The notes: generated from the sequence alone by a model not told the origin. A stretch of DNA of 64,000 bases from Phytophthora sp. 'mugwort' (GCA_033558025.1 JAUCEF010000017.1:1736001-1800000); one strand, 5' to 3'; shown: positions 45,481-57,158, counted from the first letter of the stretch. Made by a program: numbers and translations.

Positions 45481-45729
45481 CTAGCCAAACGCTTCCAACG
45501 TGTGTTCCTCGACAAAAAACACAAAGATGAGAAGCACGTACATACCGCAGTTGTAGCTGTCGAACTGAACGCCGAGGTTGCCATCTACCTTGCGGATTCT
45601 GTAACGCTTTTCTTGAAAATAAGGTATCAGCGGTACTATCATCTCCGCAACCACCCGCACTTTCGATATGTACGACAAGCTCATGGAGTCGTACATTTGC
45701 ATGTCATTCTTCGGAAGTAGGTCGATCAT
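45481..45729 (-). pseudogene. Ulp1-like (C48) protease end of the MULE element
   Basis: GVQFDSYNCGMYVLLIFVFF is the Q-x-D-x-x-N-C-G active-site Cys block of Ulp1/SENP cysteine peptidases (deSUMOylase fold). The catalytic His-Asp part upstream is not legible. It matches the fragment at 22530-22753 closely enough to be the same family. Confidence 0.6.
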
Positions 45730-45951
45730 GATGCAGCACCAATGAACCTCACTCAGGTTGATCGAGAGGAGTATTTCTCGTCCGATATGCCATAGAAAAT
45801 CTCGCGCAGCACATCGAGATTAGCTTGAACCTTGCCACTCGGTCGATTCGAACGATAGAGGGATCCACAATAACGACATTGGGGTTTTGACTTAACAGAA
45901 TATCCACCGAGCGCATTGTCGAGTCCCCTAAGCATCCCCGTGCGACGAGAT

Positions 45952-46353
45952 CTAAAGCTTCGATCTAGCATGTACACATATTACTGAAGCTGGAGGACTC
46001 CATGTGAAAATCGTATGATAACTTACCTTAGATGAGAGGATCGGCATGGACTTAAGTCTGTAAGGTAGATCTTGATCTTGAGTTGCGGTGAAGGAACCAA
46101 TATTCAGTGTGAAATCTATACTATCGATCCAGTGCAACGCCTTGTCAATTTCAGCGATAACCTTTTGAGCCCGATGAAACTTGTGCACGATGCTAAGCGT
46201 AGAATAGGCGTATAAACCAACACCCATAATTTCAATCGCGATATCCCTCTCTGGTAAACCAGGGAGTTTAACCTGTAGGGCTGTAATTTTGGACGTACAC
46301 TTGCTTAGTAGAACGGTTTTGAAAATGCGAACGATTTCGGAGGACTTGGTCAA
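45952..46353 (-). pseudogene. Unassigned segment between SWIM part and Ulp1-like end
   Basis: 133 codons, MTKSSEIVRIFKTVLLSKCT. Its place in the element suggests the region between the transposase and the Ulp1 domain, but no motif is visible. Confidence 0.35.
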
Positions 46354-46493
46354 CGGTCGTTTAAGCTTGGAAACTTGTTGGGCAATAGGCGGTTTTGTCT
46401 AGTGGAGTTCGTACAATTTGAATTGCTTTATAGTATCCGCAGCCGATTCGTACGTAGGATCTCCCCGAAGACAGTCTTCCACAGATGCGATAC

Positions 46494-47603
46494 TCAGTCT
46501 TTTCTCAAGCACCTCTGAGTCTTCTTTTGCCATTGCGGTAAAGAGGTTTCGCTGAGCTTTCTTAGCTTTTGGCTTCTGCTTTGGACGTCCTCGTGGCCTC
46601 TTGGGTTTTCAATTTCAAAATCATCGGAGAATCCAACTCCCTCCAGTCGATCGCCGGTATCACGCTTTTCTTTTGTCACATTCGATGAAGCTTTACTCGG
46701 CAAAACCTGACTTGGTTCTGGATTATCATCAGTAGCCTTTCCACCGTCAACGCCTCCCTTAGTCCTTGTTGTCGCTTCCACGCCCGTTTGCGCTCCCGTC
46801 TCTCCGTCATTACCCGTCTGGGTGCCCGTCTCTTCGTCATCGCCCGTCTGGGTACCCGTTTCTCCATCATGGGTGCCCATCTCGCTGTTGTGCTCCAGCA
46901 TCATGTCCGCATGGCCGTACTCGTTTTCGGAAGAGCTGTCCGGTGCTGAAAAAGATGGGATATCGATCTCTGTAGGGAGTATATCTGTCTCGTTTGACAG
47001 ATTAATTAACTCCGTATGACCCGATCCGTTAATCAGGCGTTCAAATTTACGCTGCTTGAACATGTCGGCCACTTGACGGAGCGCTAGCATCGCTGTTCGA
47101 TACTCAGACATGCCCAGGCCAGCCATCGTATCACAAAAATAAAAAGTGGCGCTGGCTACACTGTTAGCCTCACGATACTTCCTATTGGAGTTCCATGGTG
47201 TCTGGGCCTCTTCAAGTACGTTGTCGACTGCAAATGACGGAAACGAGAGATTTGGAGGCGGAACCGCTTCGCGAATTGAAGAGAGCAACCATCTTCGATG
47301 TAGTAGTTGGGTAGGAATAACCGTTTCTTTTCCTAGCGCCAACCGTATGAAGAAGACGTGACGGCACGGCAATAACCGCGTGGTCATAAATAAGCAGGAG
47401 CATTCCCACTTTATTTTGTTCACTACGTACTCAGTGTGAGGCTCATCGAGAGCGTCTTCCTTCATTGATTCGTTCTTGATGAAGTATATATCCGGAAATG
47501 CTTCATAGTAACGGTAGGTGGTATCCCGACGTCTCGCGTACTGGTATTTCGTAAAAATCTGCTTGCAGCCATGCTCGCTTACAATATTAGCGACGACAGA
47601 CAT
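46494..47603 (-). CDS. MULE C-terminal ORF with SWIM zinc finger
   Basis: 369 codons open. KIKWECSCLFMTTRLLPCRH (about 47410-47350) is a CxCx(n)CxH SWIM zinc finger, the usual DNA- or protein-binding module after the MULE core. It starts MSVVANIVSEHGCKQIF, which in full-length relatives follows the core without a break, so this is the C-terminal half of the transposase and not a separate gene. Downstream are three 10-residue repeats (ETGTQTGDDE type, 46785-46890), an acidic serine-rich linker, and a basic end. It is the longest open piece of this element. Confidence 0.7.
   Translation of the reverse strand: MSVVANIVSEHGCKQIFTKYQYARRRDTTYRYYEAFPDIYFIKNESMKEDALDEPHTEYVVNKIKWECSCLFMTTRLLPCRHVFFIRLALGKETVIPTQLLHRRWLLSSIREAVPPPNLSFPSFAVDNVLEEAQTPWNSNRKYREANSVASATFYFCDTMAGLGMSEYRTAMLALRQVADMFKQRKFERLINGSGHTELINLSNETDILPTEIDIPSFSAPDSSSENEYGHADMMLEHNSEMGTHDGETGTQTGDDEETGTQTGNDGETGAQTGVEATTRTKGGVDGGKATDDNPEPSQVLPSKASSNVTKEKRDTGDRLEGVGFSDDFEIENPRGHEDVQSRSQKLRKLSETSLPQWQKKTQRCLRKD
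46785..46890 (-). repeat. 30-bp coding tandem repeat in the MULE linker
   Basis: It encodes ETGTQTGDDE, ETGTQTGNDG and ETGAQTG in a row; on the plus strand the cue is CCCGTCTGGGTGCCCGTCTC. Confidence 0.75.
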
Positions 47604-48448
47604 CTCGCGATCGTACTCTGGGTTATGTACAGTCGAGACTTTAAAGACGCGATCACGAAAACTTTTTCTTGCAGAGCCTGGTAGTACATAATCGACGCGA
47701 TGCCTCGTCCAATTCCATGAATGAATCGACCCACTCCTTCAGTTATTTCCACGATGATTCGAGCCGTTGCGTTATTCCCCAAAGTAACAGCATTTTGGCG
47801 TTTGTAGCCACACCATAATTCACGACAACTATCCCAATTTTTTGTGAAGTACACCTCGAATCGATGTGTAGATGATCCCTCATCGCGAGGTTCCCCAGTA
47901 GACGTTTCGTCAACAGCGCAATCTAGAATATTGACTTTGTATAAGTTGGCCGATGGCCGGTCGACTGCATTGTTGCCATTTTGCCCATGTTAGTAAGGAA
48001 CCATAGATACGTCCGATGTTTCTCATACTGTAGCTCCGTCTTCGCATACACAAGTATACTGATCGTACTCCGCAGTTGATCATTTTACCAGGAGGTAAAT
48101 CCGTAGTCCGATGAAGCTATTTCTCCGCGGTGGTACTTGAGGACGTGAAATTGGCAGAGTAGGATAGTAGCGTCCGGAAATGAAGTCTTCAGAACGGACA
48201 TCTCAGCAAAATCTTTGTCGATCAAAATGCACTAGACTTTAATCCACGTTGGATTATTCTTCCTGAATTCTTCGAGTGCGGTCAGGAGCGTAGTACGATG
48301 TTCGTTCTGAACGAGAGCATGCTGAACAAACTTCCATGCCTAAACGCGTCGTGAGCCATAAAAGAAAGCACCGTGTACCTTGCAGCATTGGTGCCAGGGT
48401 TGCGTCGATCATGATAACTTCAGGGAATTGATCGAACATTGATCGCAT
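47579..48448 (-). pseudogene. MULE transposase core
   Basis: FDQFPEVIMIDATL (about 48430) holds the first catalytic Asp. NNPTWIKV, then LIDKDFAEMSVLKTSFPDAT (about 48220-48190), holds the second region, and ILLCQFHVLKYHRGE (about 48150) the conserved C-x-F-H. NWDSCRELWCGYKRQNAVTL (about 47830) precedes the third catalytic residue. The parts are in several frames with stops. Confidence 0.72.
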
Positions 48449-48960
48449 TTGATTTGTTTAAAGCGTAATGCGTGTTGCAAGTACCTGAAGCAAGCTAAAT
48501 GTGTTAGCGGAACGTTAAGTGTAAATATTCATTCAAATTCATGTGAGAATGTACCTTTTCGCCGAAGCGATCGACGAATATACGACCAACGTTTCCTTCT
48601 TCTTCACTAAACTCAGTCATCCATGCCTTTAACCTTTTTAAGCTTGTATTTCGACCTAGCCCTTTATCGGCCTCCTCAGTCGACGGACGATATTGTGCAC
48701 ATCACGGTTGGTTGGATTGCAGTCTGAATTATCGATAATGTACTTGCGGATGCCTGTTTTCGTTGCTCCCACCTTCCGTAACACATCCACAGTTTATAGC
48801 ACAGCAGGCGCAATCGTCGTCCGGACTGATGCATACTGGATATACAACTACTTCGTCAACTTGTGGTTGTGGAGTAAATTGCTCGCCATGACACAGACAG
48901 CAAACGTCCCTGCTGTCTCGTCGACAAGCCTCGCACCCACATTAATCTAGACAAATCAAT

Positions 48961-49275
48961 TCAAAACCTCGTCATCAATCTATCAAATTTTAGCGCCAAT
49001 CGTACCCGTTGAGCACCAAATCGGGCCTGATTGATACCAATGTGCCCGTTTGGTACCCGTTCCATAATTATTGAGAACGTCTGGCACCAACCGTGCGATA
49101 ATGGTGTGGACAGCTCCGAGCATAGAGACCTTAGCTGGGCTGTGCAACCCCTCTGTCTTGACTCCTGAAGTCGTTTCCCATTCCCAGCCTCATACTTTCT
49201 GCTGTGCGTGCAAACTAGAGTCTTCACGTTGTATCTAAGGTGTTCAGGAATTACGATCCGCGTCGCCCTCTTCAC
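48961..49275 (-). pseudogene. MULE element, FAR1-like zinc-binding part
   Basis: RIVIPEHLRYNVKTLVCTHS, then YEAGNGKRLQESRQRGCTAQL (cue only), gives the C...H...C spacing of FAR1-type DNA-binding domains. The frame ends at a TGA at 48961. Confidence 0.5.
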
Positions 49276-49358
49276 CTTTTTTGTCTTCGCATTGCGCTCA
49301 GCAGCCGTAGTATTTGTTCTTACACGGAAAATCTAAATATAGCATACGAATAGCCATG

Positions 49359-49778
49359 TCAGAAAATCGGTGACATATTGAACATAAAGTGATATTTACC
49401 TGGTATGACTGAGACTGATAGGTCAATGAAGTTGTGTAGATCTTCCCAGGACTTGAACTGGGTATCATTCAGCGGAGGCCCATAGTCGGAGACGTCGTGG
49501 CCGATGCTTGAATCGCTAGTTCTGCTTGGGTTATCTGAGAGGACAAGCTCCACGTCGTCGTCGACACGAGGCATTACTGAGTCGCCGATCCTCATACCAG
49601 ACGGAGGTCGCTTCTTCCCCACGGCTGGTGTTCCTATATCCATGCTTGTGCGGCGAGGGGGGGGGGGGCTCAGCTCGCCGTGCGCTCGCGGATATGACGG
49701 GGCTGTGGTGGTGGTAGTGGTGGTGGTGGGGTCGCGCCTTCGACCTGCCTGATTTACAAATGAGTGGTTGAGTATCAC
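49359..49778 (-). pseudogene. MULE element, N-terminal exon
   Basis: 139 codons with a Thr run, then DIGTPAVGKKRPPSGMRIGD and FKSWEDLHNFIDLSVSVIP; the last block parallels FPLWDEIHVYMDKY of the plus-strand relic at 21951. A 12-base G run (49657-49668, Pro/Pro codons on this strand) lies within it. A GTAAATATC donor-like site follows VIPG, so an intron may separate it from the next part. Confidence 0.45.
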
Positions 49779-52217
49779 GAGTATACACTATACCTCCGTT
49801 CGGATGGATATCAAAATCACGGCTACGTACGGCAACAGACGAGACATCATTTAGACGAGTACTCTAACAATTCTCTTTAAGAAGGCACGTGTTGCTATAC
49901 CCATCTAGCCCTGTCACATTTTTGGTTTACATTGTAGTTTTTTATAGAAGGGCTCCCATCTCCCTTTTACCCTAGCCCTCCCGAGGACCGATGGCATGCC
50001 GCATCGTGGTCTTGGGCTTTTCTTCGCAAAGGCAGTCGCTGTGCTCCTGCGAGGAAAATAATCAAACTTCGGCCCGCTACAGTGCTCGGCTCGCTGGAAA
50101 GCTCGGCGCTGGGCCCGCCTACGCATATACCGCGCGGCCCTTTCCCGCGGCACCCCGCACGGGTTTTCTGTGGCTACGTGCGCTCGCAACCGCTCTACTC
50201 AGTTTGTCGTTTTATGTGACATCCACGCCCTCCATTATCAGATGAGCACACGAATCACCCTCTTTAAGGAAAGACGACAGAGCTGCAGAAGTTTTCCTAT
50301 CGATATTTGACAAAGTCTGAAAAAAAAATCTCAGCCTTCTTTGACTAGTTGATATTGGGAAGGGTGGTCGATCTGGTACGGAGCGGGATAGCAGTTACGG
50401 GTGGTGATCGGGAATAATTACCATTGTGCACATTAATCTGACCAATGTGCATGTTTATCTGACCGTTTTGGTCAGTGTATCATACACAGCGGGTCACATT
50501 AATCTGACTTCGATGGTCATTCTTTACGAATTCTGGTCTCTTCTCTGAACATTATGCGCTGATTTTGCCTGTGACCGGAAAAGTATTTGCCGATGATCAT
50601 TTCAAGGCTTTGTGTTTGCTCGGATCGTACCAGATTTATCGATCGTGACTGTCCGTGAATAGAACGTCGTCGTGCGTGTCACAGCCGCACGTAACCTGGT
50701 GAGGAAATCATATGTATGTTTATGGATACTTCATATGAGACGGCGTGAAACAAAAGAATGCTACTTCATCCGGTTGGAAATAAGTGCAACGAAAAGCAGA
50801 TTAAAAAAACGTTTCGCCCAGGACTCGCTTTTAAGGCGTTGATTGGTGTAATCGACGAAGATTAAACTGAGCTTTCAGAATCGTCCCTCAAACGCGATCG
50901 CTACAAGCAACAAAAAAACACACAAAACACAACGCGATCGTTTTCATCAGCCAAGCACCAGCCAAGCTTCATGCACGCTAGCTCCAAGCAAAATCTTACA
51001 ACAAAGTAACGGCAAGACGCCGTGCTCTACATGTTATACCATAGCGTGAGAGGCTCCCCGATCGTATGAAGTGGCCAATGAGTTTGGGGTTGACAAGAGC
51101 ACAGTTAGTAAAGTAGTAAGTAAGTTCCAATTACGAGGACGTTTTCTTACACACTGCACATAAACGACATAAACGTGGCTAAAGCCCCGTCTATAGCATT
51201 ACATACTCAAAATCTTTTTGGTGTTAAAGAGACAGGCAATTACTTCCGAAGTCCATTCTTTGGCTGTGAAAGAGACAGAGCACCAATTACACGGTCACCC
51301 TCCCGTGCTGCGTCCGCACATAACGTCTGCAGTGGCACCTTAGAAATGTGTCATCACTTCAGCGCCGCTGACTAGCATCCTTCGCCGTGGCGGCTTTGAC
51401 CAAGTGGACGTTTTCTGGTGTGTGCACGGGCAAGTGGTGGGTAGGTATCCGTCGGTCAATCACCAGACGTTCACCAAACGTGTCGCAACGGGTCGCTGGC
51501 CGCGCGTTGGTGGTCAAAAGCTTTTCCGAACACCAGCAAGACTAGCTGCGGGTCGGTGGCTCCACCGCGATTGGAGTGGCTTAGACACGAAATCCCTCAT
51601 GCCCAAGCGGATCCCCTGGCGGGGGACAGCCCTCGCTGTCGATCCGGACGCTGCAGATGCCATGCTCGAGATGCTGACGACTGTTTTATATGCTGAAAAT
51701 CCGTTTAGTCGATCTACACCCGATTATCAATGAAATCGACGTCGTTGCCAACCCTCAGCTAAAGCTTGAGCTAAAAAGTCAAACGGGCTATTTCGATATC
51801 GCGACAGTTGGCGCCGCTGCTGGATCTGCTGGTTCGATGAGTCGCATCTCTACTACGTTGGTAGCTGGATCAGTGTGTCCAGTGATTCTTGCGTCGGCAA
51901 ACTTCGTTTCCGCTACCCAAGCAGACCCGATGTACAGTGTAATCTGTCTTAGCTGCTGCTGGGGGATCTCTTCGACTTACATGGTGTCCAATCCACAATA
52001 GCATCAGTGATGCGCTGGATGCAGCACGCATGCCACAAATGCCTCAAAACGATGATTTGCAGCATGTTCATGCGTGCTACTTGCGGCAAACATAAGGTTC
52101 AATACAATTTGCTATATGAAAGGGAGAAAGTAGTGCCACATGTGTGCCGCGTATAAGACCTCGTTTGAGACCTTCGTTCGCTTGGGTAGGACCTGGTCGC
52201 ATATCCGGCGCGCTGCA
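49779..52217. other. Unassigned stretch with repeated motif and HTH-like relic
   Basis: Around 50428-50510 the motif ATTAATCTGAC occurs twice, plus a near copy (TTTATCTGACC). At about 51060-51110 a plus-strand reading EVANEFGVDKSTVSKVVSKF looks like a helix-turn-helix of a Tc1- or IS-type transposase, but no catalytic part follows. The frames 51404-51733 (NHQTFTKRVATGRWPR) and 51690-52001 are protein-like without a family match. Confidence 0.35.
51404..51733 (+). CDS. Unrecognised ORF, probable element relic
   Basis: 109 codons, MDVFWCVHGQVVGRYPSV. The basic part (TFTKRVATGRWPRVGGQKLF) resembles a DNA-binding segment, and an alanine/acidic end follows. A second plus-strand frame about 90 bp on reads WFDESHLYYVGSW. 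No assignment is possible. It is probably part of a dead transposon between the MULE and hAT elements. Confidence 0.22.
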   Translation: MDVFWCVHGQVVGRYPSVNHQTFTKRVATGRWPRVGGQKLFRTPARLAAGRWLHRDWSGLDTKSLMPKRIPWRGTALAVDPDAADAMLEMLTTVLYAENPFSRSTPDYQ

Positions 52218-54381
52218 CTACTCGTCATCCTGCCCTATAATATCGACAACACCTCGAGCAAAAGAAAGCAGCTCAATATTGAGCAGCTTGCAGATGGCCT
52301 TCAACGGCGGGTTGCTCAGATGACCGCGATATACATTCTTAATTCGCTTTACGTTGCTGAAGCCTCCCTCAACCGTGTGCGTCCCAGGCGGGATACTGCC
52401 CAAGCCTACGACAAAGGAGCGAAGGCGGGTGTAGCGGCTGCCGCCGTCAACTTCATTCCAAGCTTCATCCAGCGACTTCCGCGAAGCATTATCCACAACT
52501 TGGCGGAGCTGTGCGTCCTTTAAACACTGGTTTCGGAGAGCTTTGTGCTGGTTCCAAATGTCCGTGACGATAGTTGTCCATATTGTTCACGCCTAGCACG
52601 GTGGATGTCGATCAAGTCGCTGAATGCAGAATCCTAACAATCGACCACTTCATCAGGAAAGGTGTATCTTTTGACGCCAATTTCAGTGAGTACTACGATC
52701 TGTATGTTTGCTTCGATGCTTGGATAAGCCCGTTTATTGCGTCCATTACGGCCAACACGAGTTGCTGACGATCTGTATCCGTGAGTACCTTGTAAATATT
52801 TGTCGAGAAAGCAGACGCCGCACAAATCATCATCTTCAATTCTAACTCACTCATTACGGACACAGATCCGTTGCTGCCCTCCTCGAATTTGTTTTTCAGT
52901 GTTTGTTTCAGGTCATTTAATGAACGGTGCTACTCTAATGTGACGGTTTTACCTTGCAGCTCAGCAAAGCAGCCCTTAATCAAGCCGGTGATATCGGCGA
53001 CCACAACCAAGCAAAGCCACCACGTCGCGCTGGAGTGCTCGCGGCCATTTCAGACTGAATCTTGTAGAAATCCTCATAGCGTTGCGATAGAAAGTTGCAA
53101 GTGTCGTGAATGGAATTCCATCGCGTCTTTATGTATTCTGGACAACTGTCGAGTAGCATACTGACTGATTCGTGCGTACGGGTAAATGTAATCTCAAATC
53201 CGAGCGTCGAACGGAAGTTTGTGAGCAGTCAAAATATAAACGCACCAACGACTAAGTTGAGTTGGTGACTTCCGCACCAGTTGGCTGCAATGCCAGTTCG
53301 TCCAACCTCCGCACATGTTTCTCGGATTCGGCGCACAAATCCTTGACGGCAGCCAAGCATGGTAGCAGCTCCATCGGTAGCGATGCCAATTACCTTAGGC
53401 AACAACCAACTACCGAGAATGTTGGTAAGAGCATCAGCACCTAGTTCAGCGTAGTTGGCAGCAGTGTGTGATTTCTTACCGGTAGGAATCGCAATAAATT
53501 GAACCTTGTGCAGTTGCCGAGTACACTCAAATGCCAAACGAACATCGAGATATCCTTCAGAGGTGTAAGTAGCACCATCCACAAGAATCGAGCCATCTCA
53601 AACATGCTCTACAATCACTCGCAGTGACGACAAGTTGATGGCAACAACATATCTAGCTGTTCGAGCTACAAGCTCCTGGGTAACGTTACCGATCTTGCCG
53701 TTTGAGTAGACCTCGCTGAATACAGTGAATAGGTCTACACTAGCTCGAAAACTGGACACAGTTGTTATGCAGCGAATTTTTGTCTCGAATTGAAGGCTAT
53801 GGTCAACATGAAGTGCAAACTTACCGTCGTTGCGCTCAACAAGGCCATCAAAAACAGAAAATTCCAATGTAATAGTGGCCCCGGTGTTGCTGGAGATTTC
53901 GATGGGATCGTGTCGAATGAGACGCTGGATTACGGATACAATGCTGCCGGGAATAATGACACAAAAACCATTTTGGTCTGGAAACGTAGGCCAGGATCGT
54001 AGAATCAAACAGGATCCAAGAAAAAGCGCTCCCGAATTGATTCGTTTTTGGGGAGTTTCTTATAATTTGTTCAGTTGGAAGAGTGCTGACTTTCAAGGTG
54101 CCGCACGATAATATCTTCTCGGAATGATGTGAGTATTGCGATATTCGACCGTGACTTCCGCGTGTTCCGTTGAGAATCAGATCCAATTTCCGGGTAGTAG
54201 ACGCCTTCCCTTCGCTCTTGAATTGCTCACAAAAGCGACAGACAGCTTGCTCTACCTTTCCTGAAGCAGCGGCAACGACAGGGCAAATTCCCAGCGTTAT
54301 TGGATAGTGACTGATCCAGTTGTATCTTGCTTCTGCCTTCTTTGTTTTCTTTCGTGGGTAGCCAAGAATAGTCTCATGCAA
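52218..54381 (-). pseudogene. hAT-family transposase relic
   Basis: Minus strand. The start at 54381 (MHETILGYPRKKTKKAEARY) leads to a BED-type zinc finger part (QAVCRFCEQFKSEGKAS). Middle frame 54008-53598. Then 53582-53229 has DGATYTSEGYLDVRLAFECT, VIGIATDGAATMLGCRQGF with a catalytic Asp, and WCGSHQLNLVVGAF, the conserved hAT core. C-terminal pieces at 52825-52634 and 52496-52218 (GTHTVEGGFSNVKRIKNVYR) fit the dimerisation region. At least four frame changes break it. No terminal repeats were identified. Confidence 0.72.
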
Positions 54382-54789
54382 CGTTGGCTGGCTGGGTCGC
54401 GATGTGGATAGTCGTCGCCGGCCATTGCCATTGCCAAGGAACGATGATTGATGAGAACGATTCAGTTGGAGAAGACCAATGGCGCGATTCCTTTATGTGC
54501 TTGTAGTTCTGGGACCCGACTACTTGTCGTGAACCCATATCTATTTTTGCGGCACTCCCCAAGACATCCAATATGTATTCCGCACTTTCTGGACACAGAG
54601 TACCACATCGAGAGCACCCTGAGCATCACGACCATCGCTACCATGGGTCGTACTTCCCATTCACGCAGGCTCGTCTCAACCACCCTTTCTACGACATCGT
54701 CAATCCCACGTCTCCCGTTAGTAAGCCGATGAAGACTCCAAGAACCTGCCTATCCAGGTATCTTCGAGATATAAAAATGCCAAGTACGT
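54382..54789. other. Spacer
   Basis: Overlapping short frames without motifs. The frame at 54573-54884 (His- and Arg-rich) may be the upstream part of the split ORF at 54790. Confidence 0.3.
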
Positions 54790-55008
54790 GTGCGTCGTTC
54801 CATTCGCCAATACTACAAGCGGCAACTTCGCAACGGCAGCATCGACGCAACAATTCGCATCGCCGTTCGGCAGTGCTCCGTTGAGCTGCCAACCAGGCTC
54901 GTCTATCTGCGATTTCCAGGTTCAGGTAGGCAAAAAAAAACCATTATTCATGATGTGCATTCGTACGACTGGATGTAGTTCCTGGATGAGTTTAGCAAAA
55001 TCTGTGCT
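54790..55008 (+). pseudogene. Unrecognised ORF split by copia insertion, 5' part
   Basis: It reads MRRSIRQYYKRQLRNGSIDA, then PTRLVYLRFPGSGRQKKTII and HDVHSYDWM, a TAG at 54976-54978, then FLDEFSKICA up to the copia border. Removing the copia element and one GTGCT copy continues in frame at 59277 with IYGALSREISKGLIGMDKWQ. No family was recognised. It may be a low-copy host gene or another transposon. Confidence 0.45.
55004..55008 (+). repeat. Target-site duplication of the copia element (GTGCT)
   Basis: It is identical to 59272-59276, directly outside the LTRs. Confidence 0.85.
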
Positions 55009-55223
55009 TGTCGAGTCGAGGTTGTTGATGCTGGAAGCAAATGCCGAGTTGAGTAGATTAAAGTTACCTAAAACTACTCTCTGTTGTCCCCCTAGCCTTC
55101 CTTGTCCTTCTGAAGTCGCTGCTCACCATCCATGGCTGTTCAGCCAATAGGAGGAGCGTTCCAGCGGTTCAGCATGGACCGTTACGCGGACCGCCTACCG
55201 TAGTGAACCGTGCTGTTACAACA
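55009..55223 (-). repeat. Copia LTR (3' of the element)
   Basis: It is clearly related to 59036-59271, with about 20 bp of deletions (for example the CAAGAGCG block near its end). Confidence 0.88.
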
Positions 55224-55235
55224 CTCCCGTCACTG

Positions 55236-56043
55236 CTACGTCACGGTGACTTTGGCCTTGATGCCAGTCGATTCAGGCAGGAACTTGAATGTCTTAGTTC
55301 CCAGGCCCTTGGTGAGCATGTCCGCCAGTTGATGCTTCGTTTCGACGTAGTCAACCTTGAGCGTTCCACGTTCCACGTTCTTGCGGATGAAGGGTGGCGT
55401 ATATCCACATGCTTGGTCCGTGTATATCCTGTGATATCCTGCATTGCTTGCCAGTGCAATAACACCTTGGTTGTTTTCCCAGATAAGCATTCCTCCCACT
55501 TGCTCGCGACCCATGTCCTTCAGCACAGCGCGCACCCATAGCACCTCTTGAGTACAAAGGCTAGAGCCATGTCCTCGGCTTCCGCAAGCTGAGAGCAACC
55601 GTTCTCTGGTACTTCGACTTGAATACCACTGGAGCTTTCCCAATCATTACTATGACACCAGACCGTCGGTCATCAGTGTTACTGCCCCAGTCAGCATCCG
55701 TGAACGCTTCGGCAGTAATCGCACCGGAACCTCCTTGGTACACAATGCCATGCTCACGAGTCGATTTCAGGTATCGTAGAACGTGAATGGCTGCTTTCCA
55801 GTGCTGCGTGCCTGAGTTCCCGAGGAAGCGTGACAACTGCGTCACCATATACGCGATATCCGGTCGGGTACAAGTCGTGATGTACATCAGACACCCGATC
55901 AAGGAACGGTACGGTCTTGACCTCATTTCAGCACGTTCCTCCTCTGTAGTAGGTGGCATCAACTTCGATAGCTTCACGTTGGAAGCGCATAAGTTCTTAA
56001 CCATCTTTGCGTTCCCGCTAGTTGAAACGTTCCACCACATCAT
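55236..56043 (-). pseudogene. Copia RNase H and C-terminus
   Basis: EMRSRPYRSLIGCLMYITTC, RPDIAYMVTQLSRFLGNSG and AFTDADWGSNTDDRRS (catalytic Asp, about 55700), then in another frame GGMLIWENNQGVIALASNAG and RHPSSARTWNVERS / VDYVETKHQLADMLTKGLGT. Confidence 0.8.
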
Positions 56044-56087
56044 CGATGTACCGAGTCTGCTTGATCATGCGCGTTCCAGCGTTCTTG

Positions 56088-56823
56088 TCATGGTCGATCT
56101 CCATGCCCAAGATAAACTTCACCGCGCCTAACTGCTTCATCTTGAAGGGCATCCTTGACTTCACAAATCCCATCGCTCGTCTTCGCAGCAATAATCATGT
56201 CGTCCAAATACAGGCACACGAAACCGTTCCGGGTACGCTTCACATAGACGCACTCGTCCGCACCACAGCTCTTGAAACCGTTCTTCAAGAACACACGGCA
56301 AATTGGCTTGTTCCAAGCACCTGCTGCCTGCTTCAAACCGAAGATAGCTTTCTCCAGCTTGCATAGCATGCTCTTAGCGTTCGTCACACCAAAGTTGACC
56401 AGTTCCACTAAGCACTGTTTAGGAACGCTGTATCCGCGTCCAGCTGCCCCATCAGGTAGCCGTATGCCGCACACACAGCTAGTACCACTCGAATCGATTT
56501 CATGTTTACCACCGGCGAGTAGGTTTCAAAGAAGTCTATTCCAAACTTCTGCTTGAACCCGGAGCTACAAGCCGAGCCTTGTATCGGATCACTCGAACGT
56601 TCTCGTCACGCTTCTTGGCAAACACCCACCGGCGCCCAATCGGACGGGTGGCCGTTCCACGTGGAACGAGGGTCCACGTATGGTTCCGGGCGTACAAGAA
56701 AAGCTCTGCGTCCATCGCCTGACGCCATTCATCTGCTTCATCGCTAGCAACAGCTTCTGCATAAGTGTTTGGCGTGTCTGGAATGCCGTCAATTACTCGC
56801 AGCATATGCCAATAATGCCTCAA
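56088..56823 (-). pseudogene. Copia reverse transcriptase
   Basis: ADEWRQAMDAELFLYARNHT and RRWVFAKKRDENVRVIRYKA (56740-56570) start the RT. After a frameshift, KAIFGLKQAAGAWNKPI (about 56340) and CLYLDDMIIAAKT (about 56200) carry the catalytic YLDD. Confidence 0.8.
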
Positions 56824-57158
56824 CTAGCAAGCCTCCTTCGTCAATCCTGGCACGCTTCGGCGATGGGGGTCCATCACTCCATTCAGACTGCTGTTCTTCA
56901 TCAGCATTCAAACCGTCCTCTAGTAGAAACACTGGCTCCCTGGAACGTCTCGACCCGTTCCGCCTCGGGGTGAAACACCAAGTGATATTCATGGAACGCT
57001 TGACGCGGTGGATGATATTCGGTCAGTTCCTGCCCAGTTGAAGTTGGTTCTGGTGGAGGCAGTTGAGGTTGGTTAACCTCTTGCTCTGGTCCACATCGTC
57101 CATCTCGACATCCAGAACAGGTTCTTCGGCAGCTTCCATAGGTTCGTCCATAACCGGC

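Larger units (their letters stand above)
45481..49778 (-). mobile_element. MULE-type element with SWIM finger and Ulp1-like tail
   Basis: Minus-strand order: N-terminal acidic/polar part (49778-49359), FAR1-like zinc-binding part (49275-48961), transposase core (about 48450-47600), SWIM zinc finger and linker (47603-46494), unassigned segment (46353-45952), and Ulp1-like protease end (45729-45481). MULE transposases with Ulp1-like protease domains are known in plants and oomycetes. Terminal inverted repeats and a 9-bp duplication were not found by eye, so the outer borders are those of the coding sequence. Confidence 0.7.
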
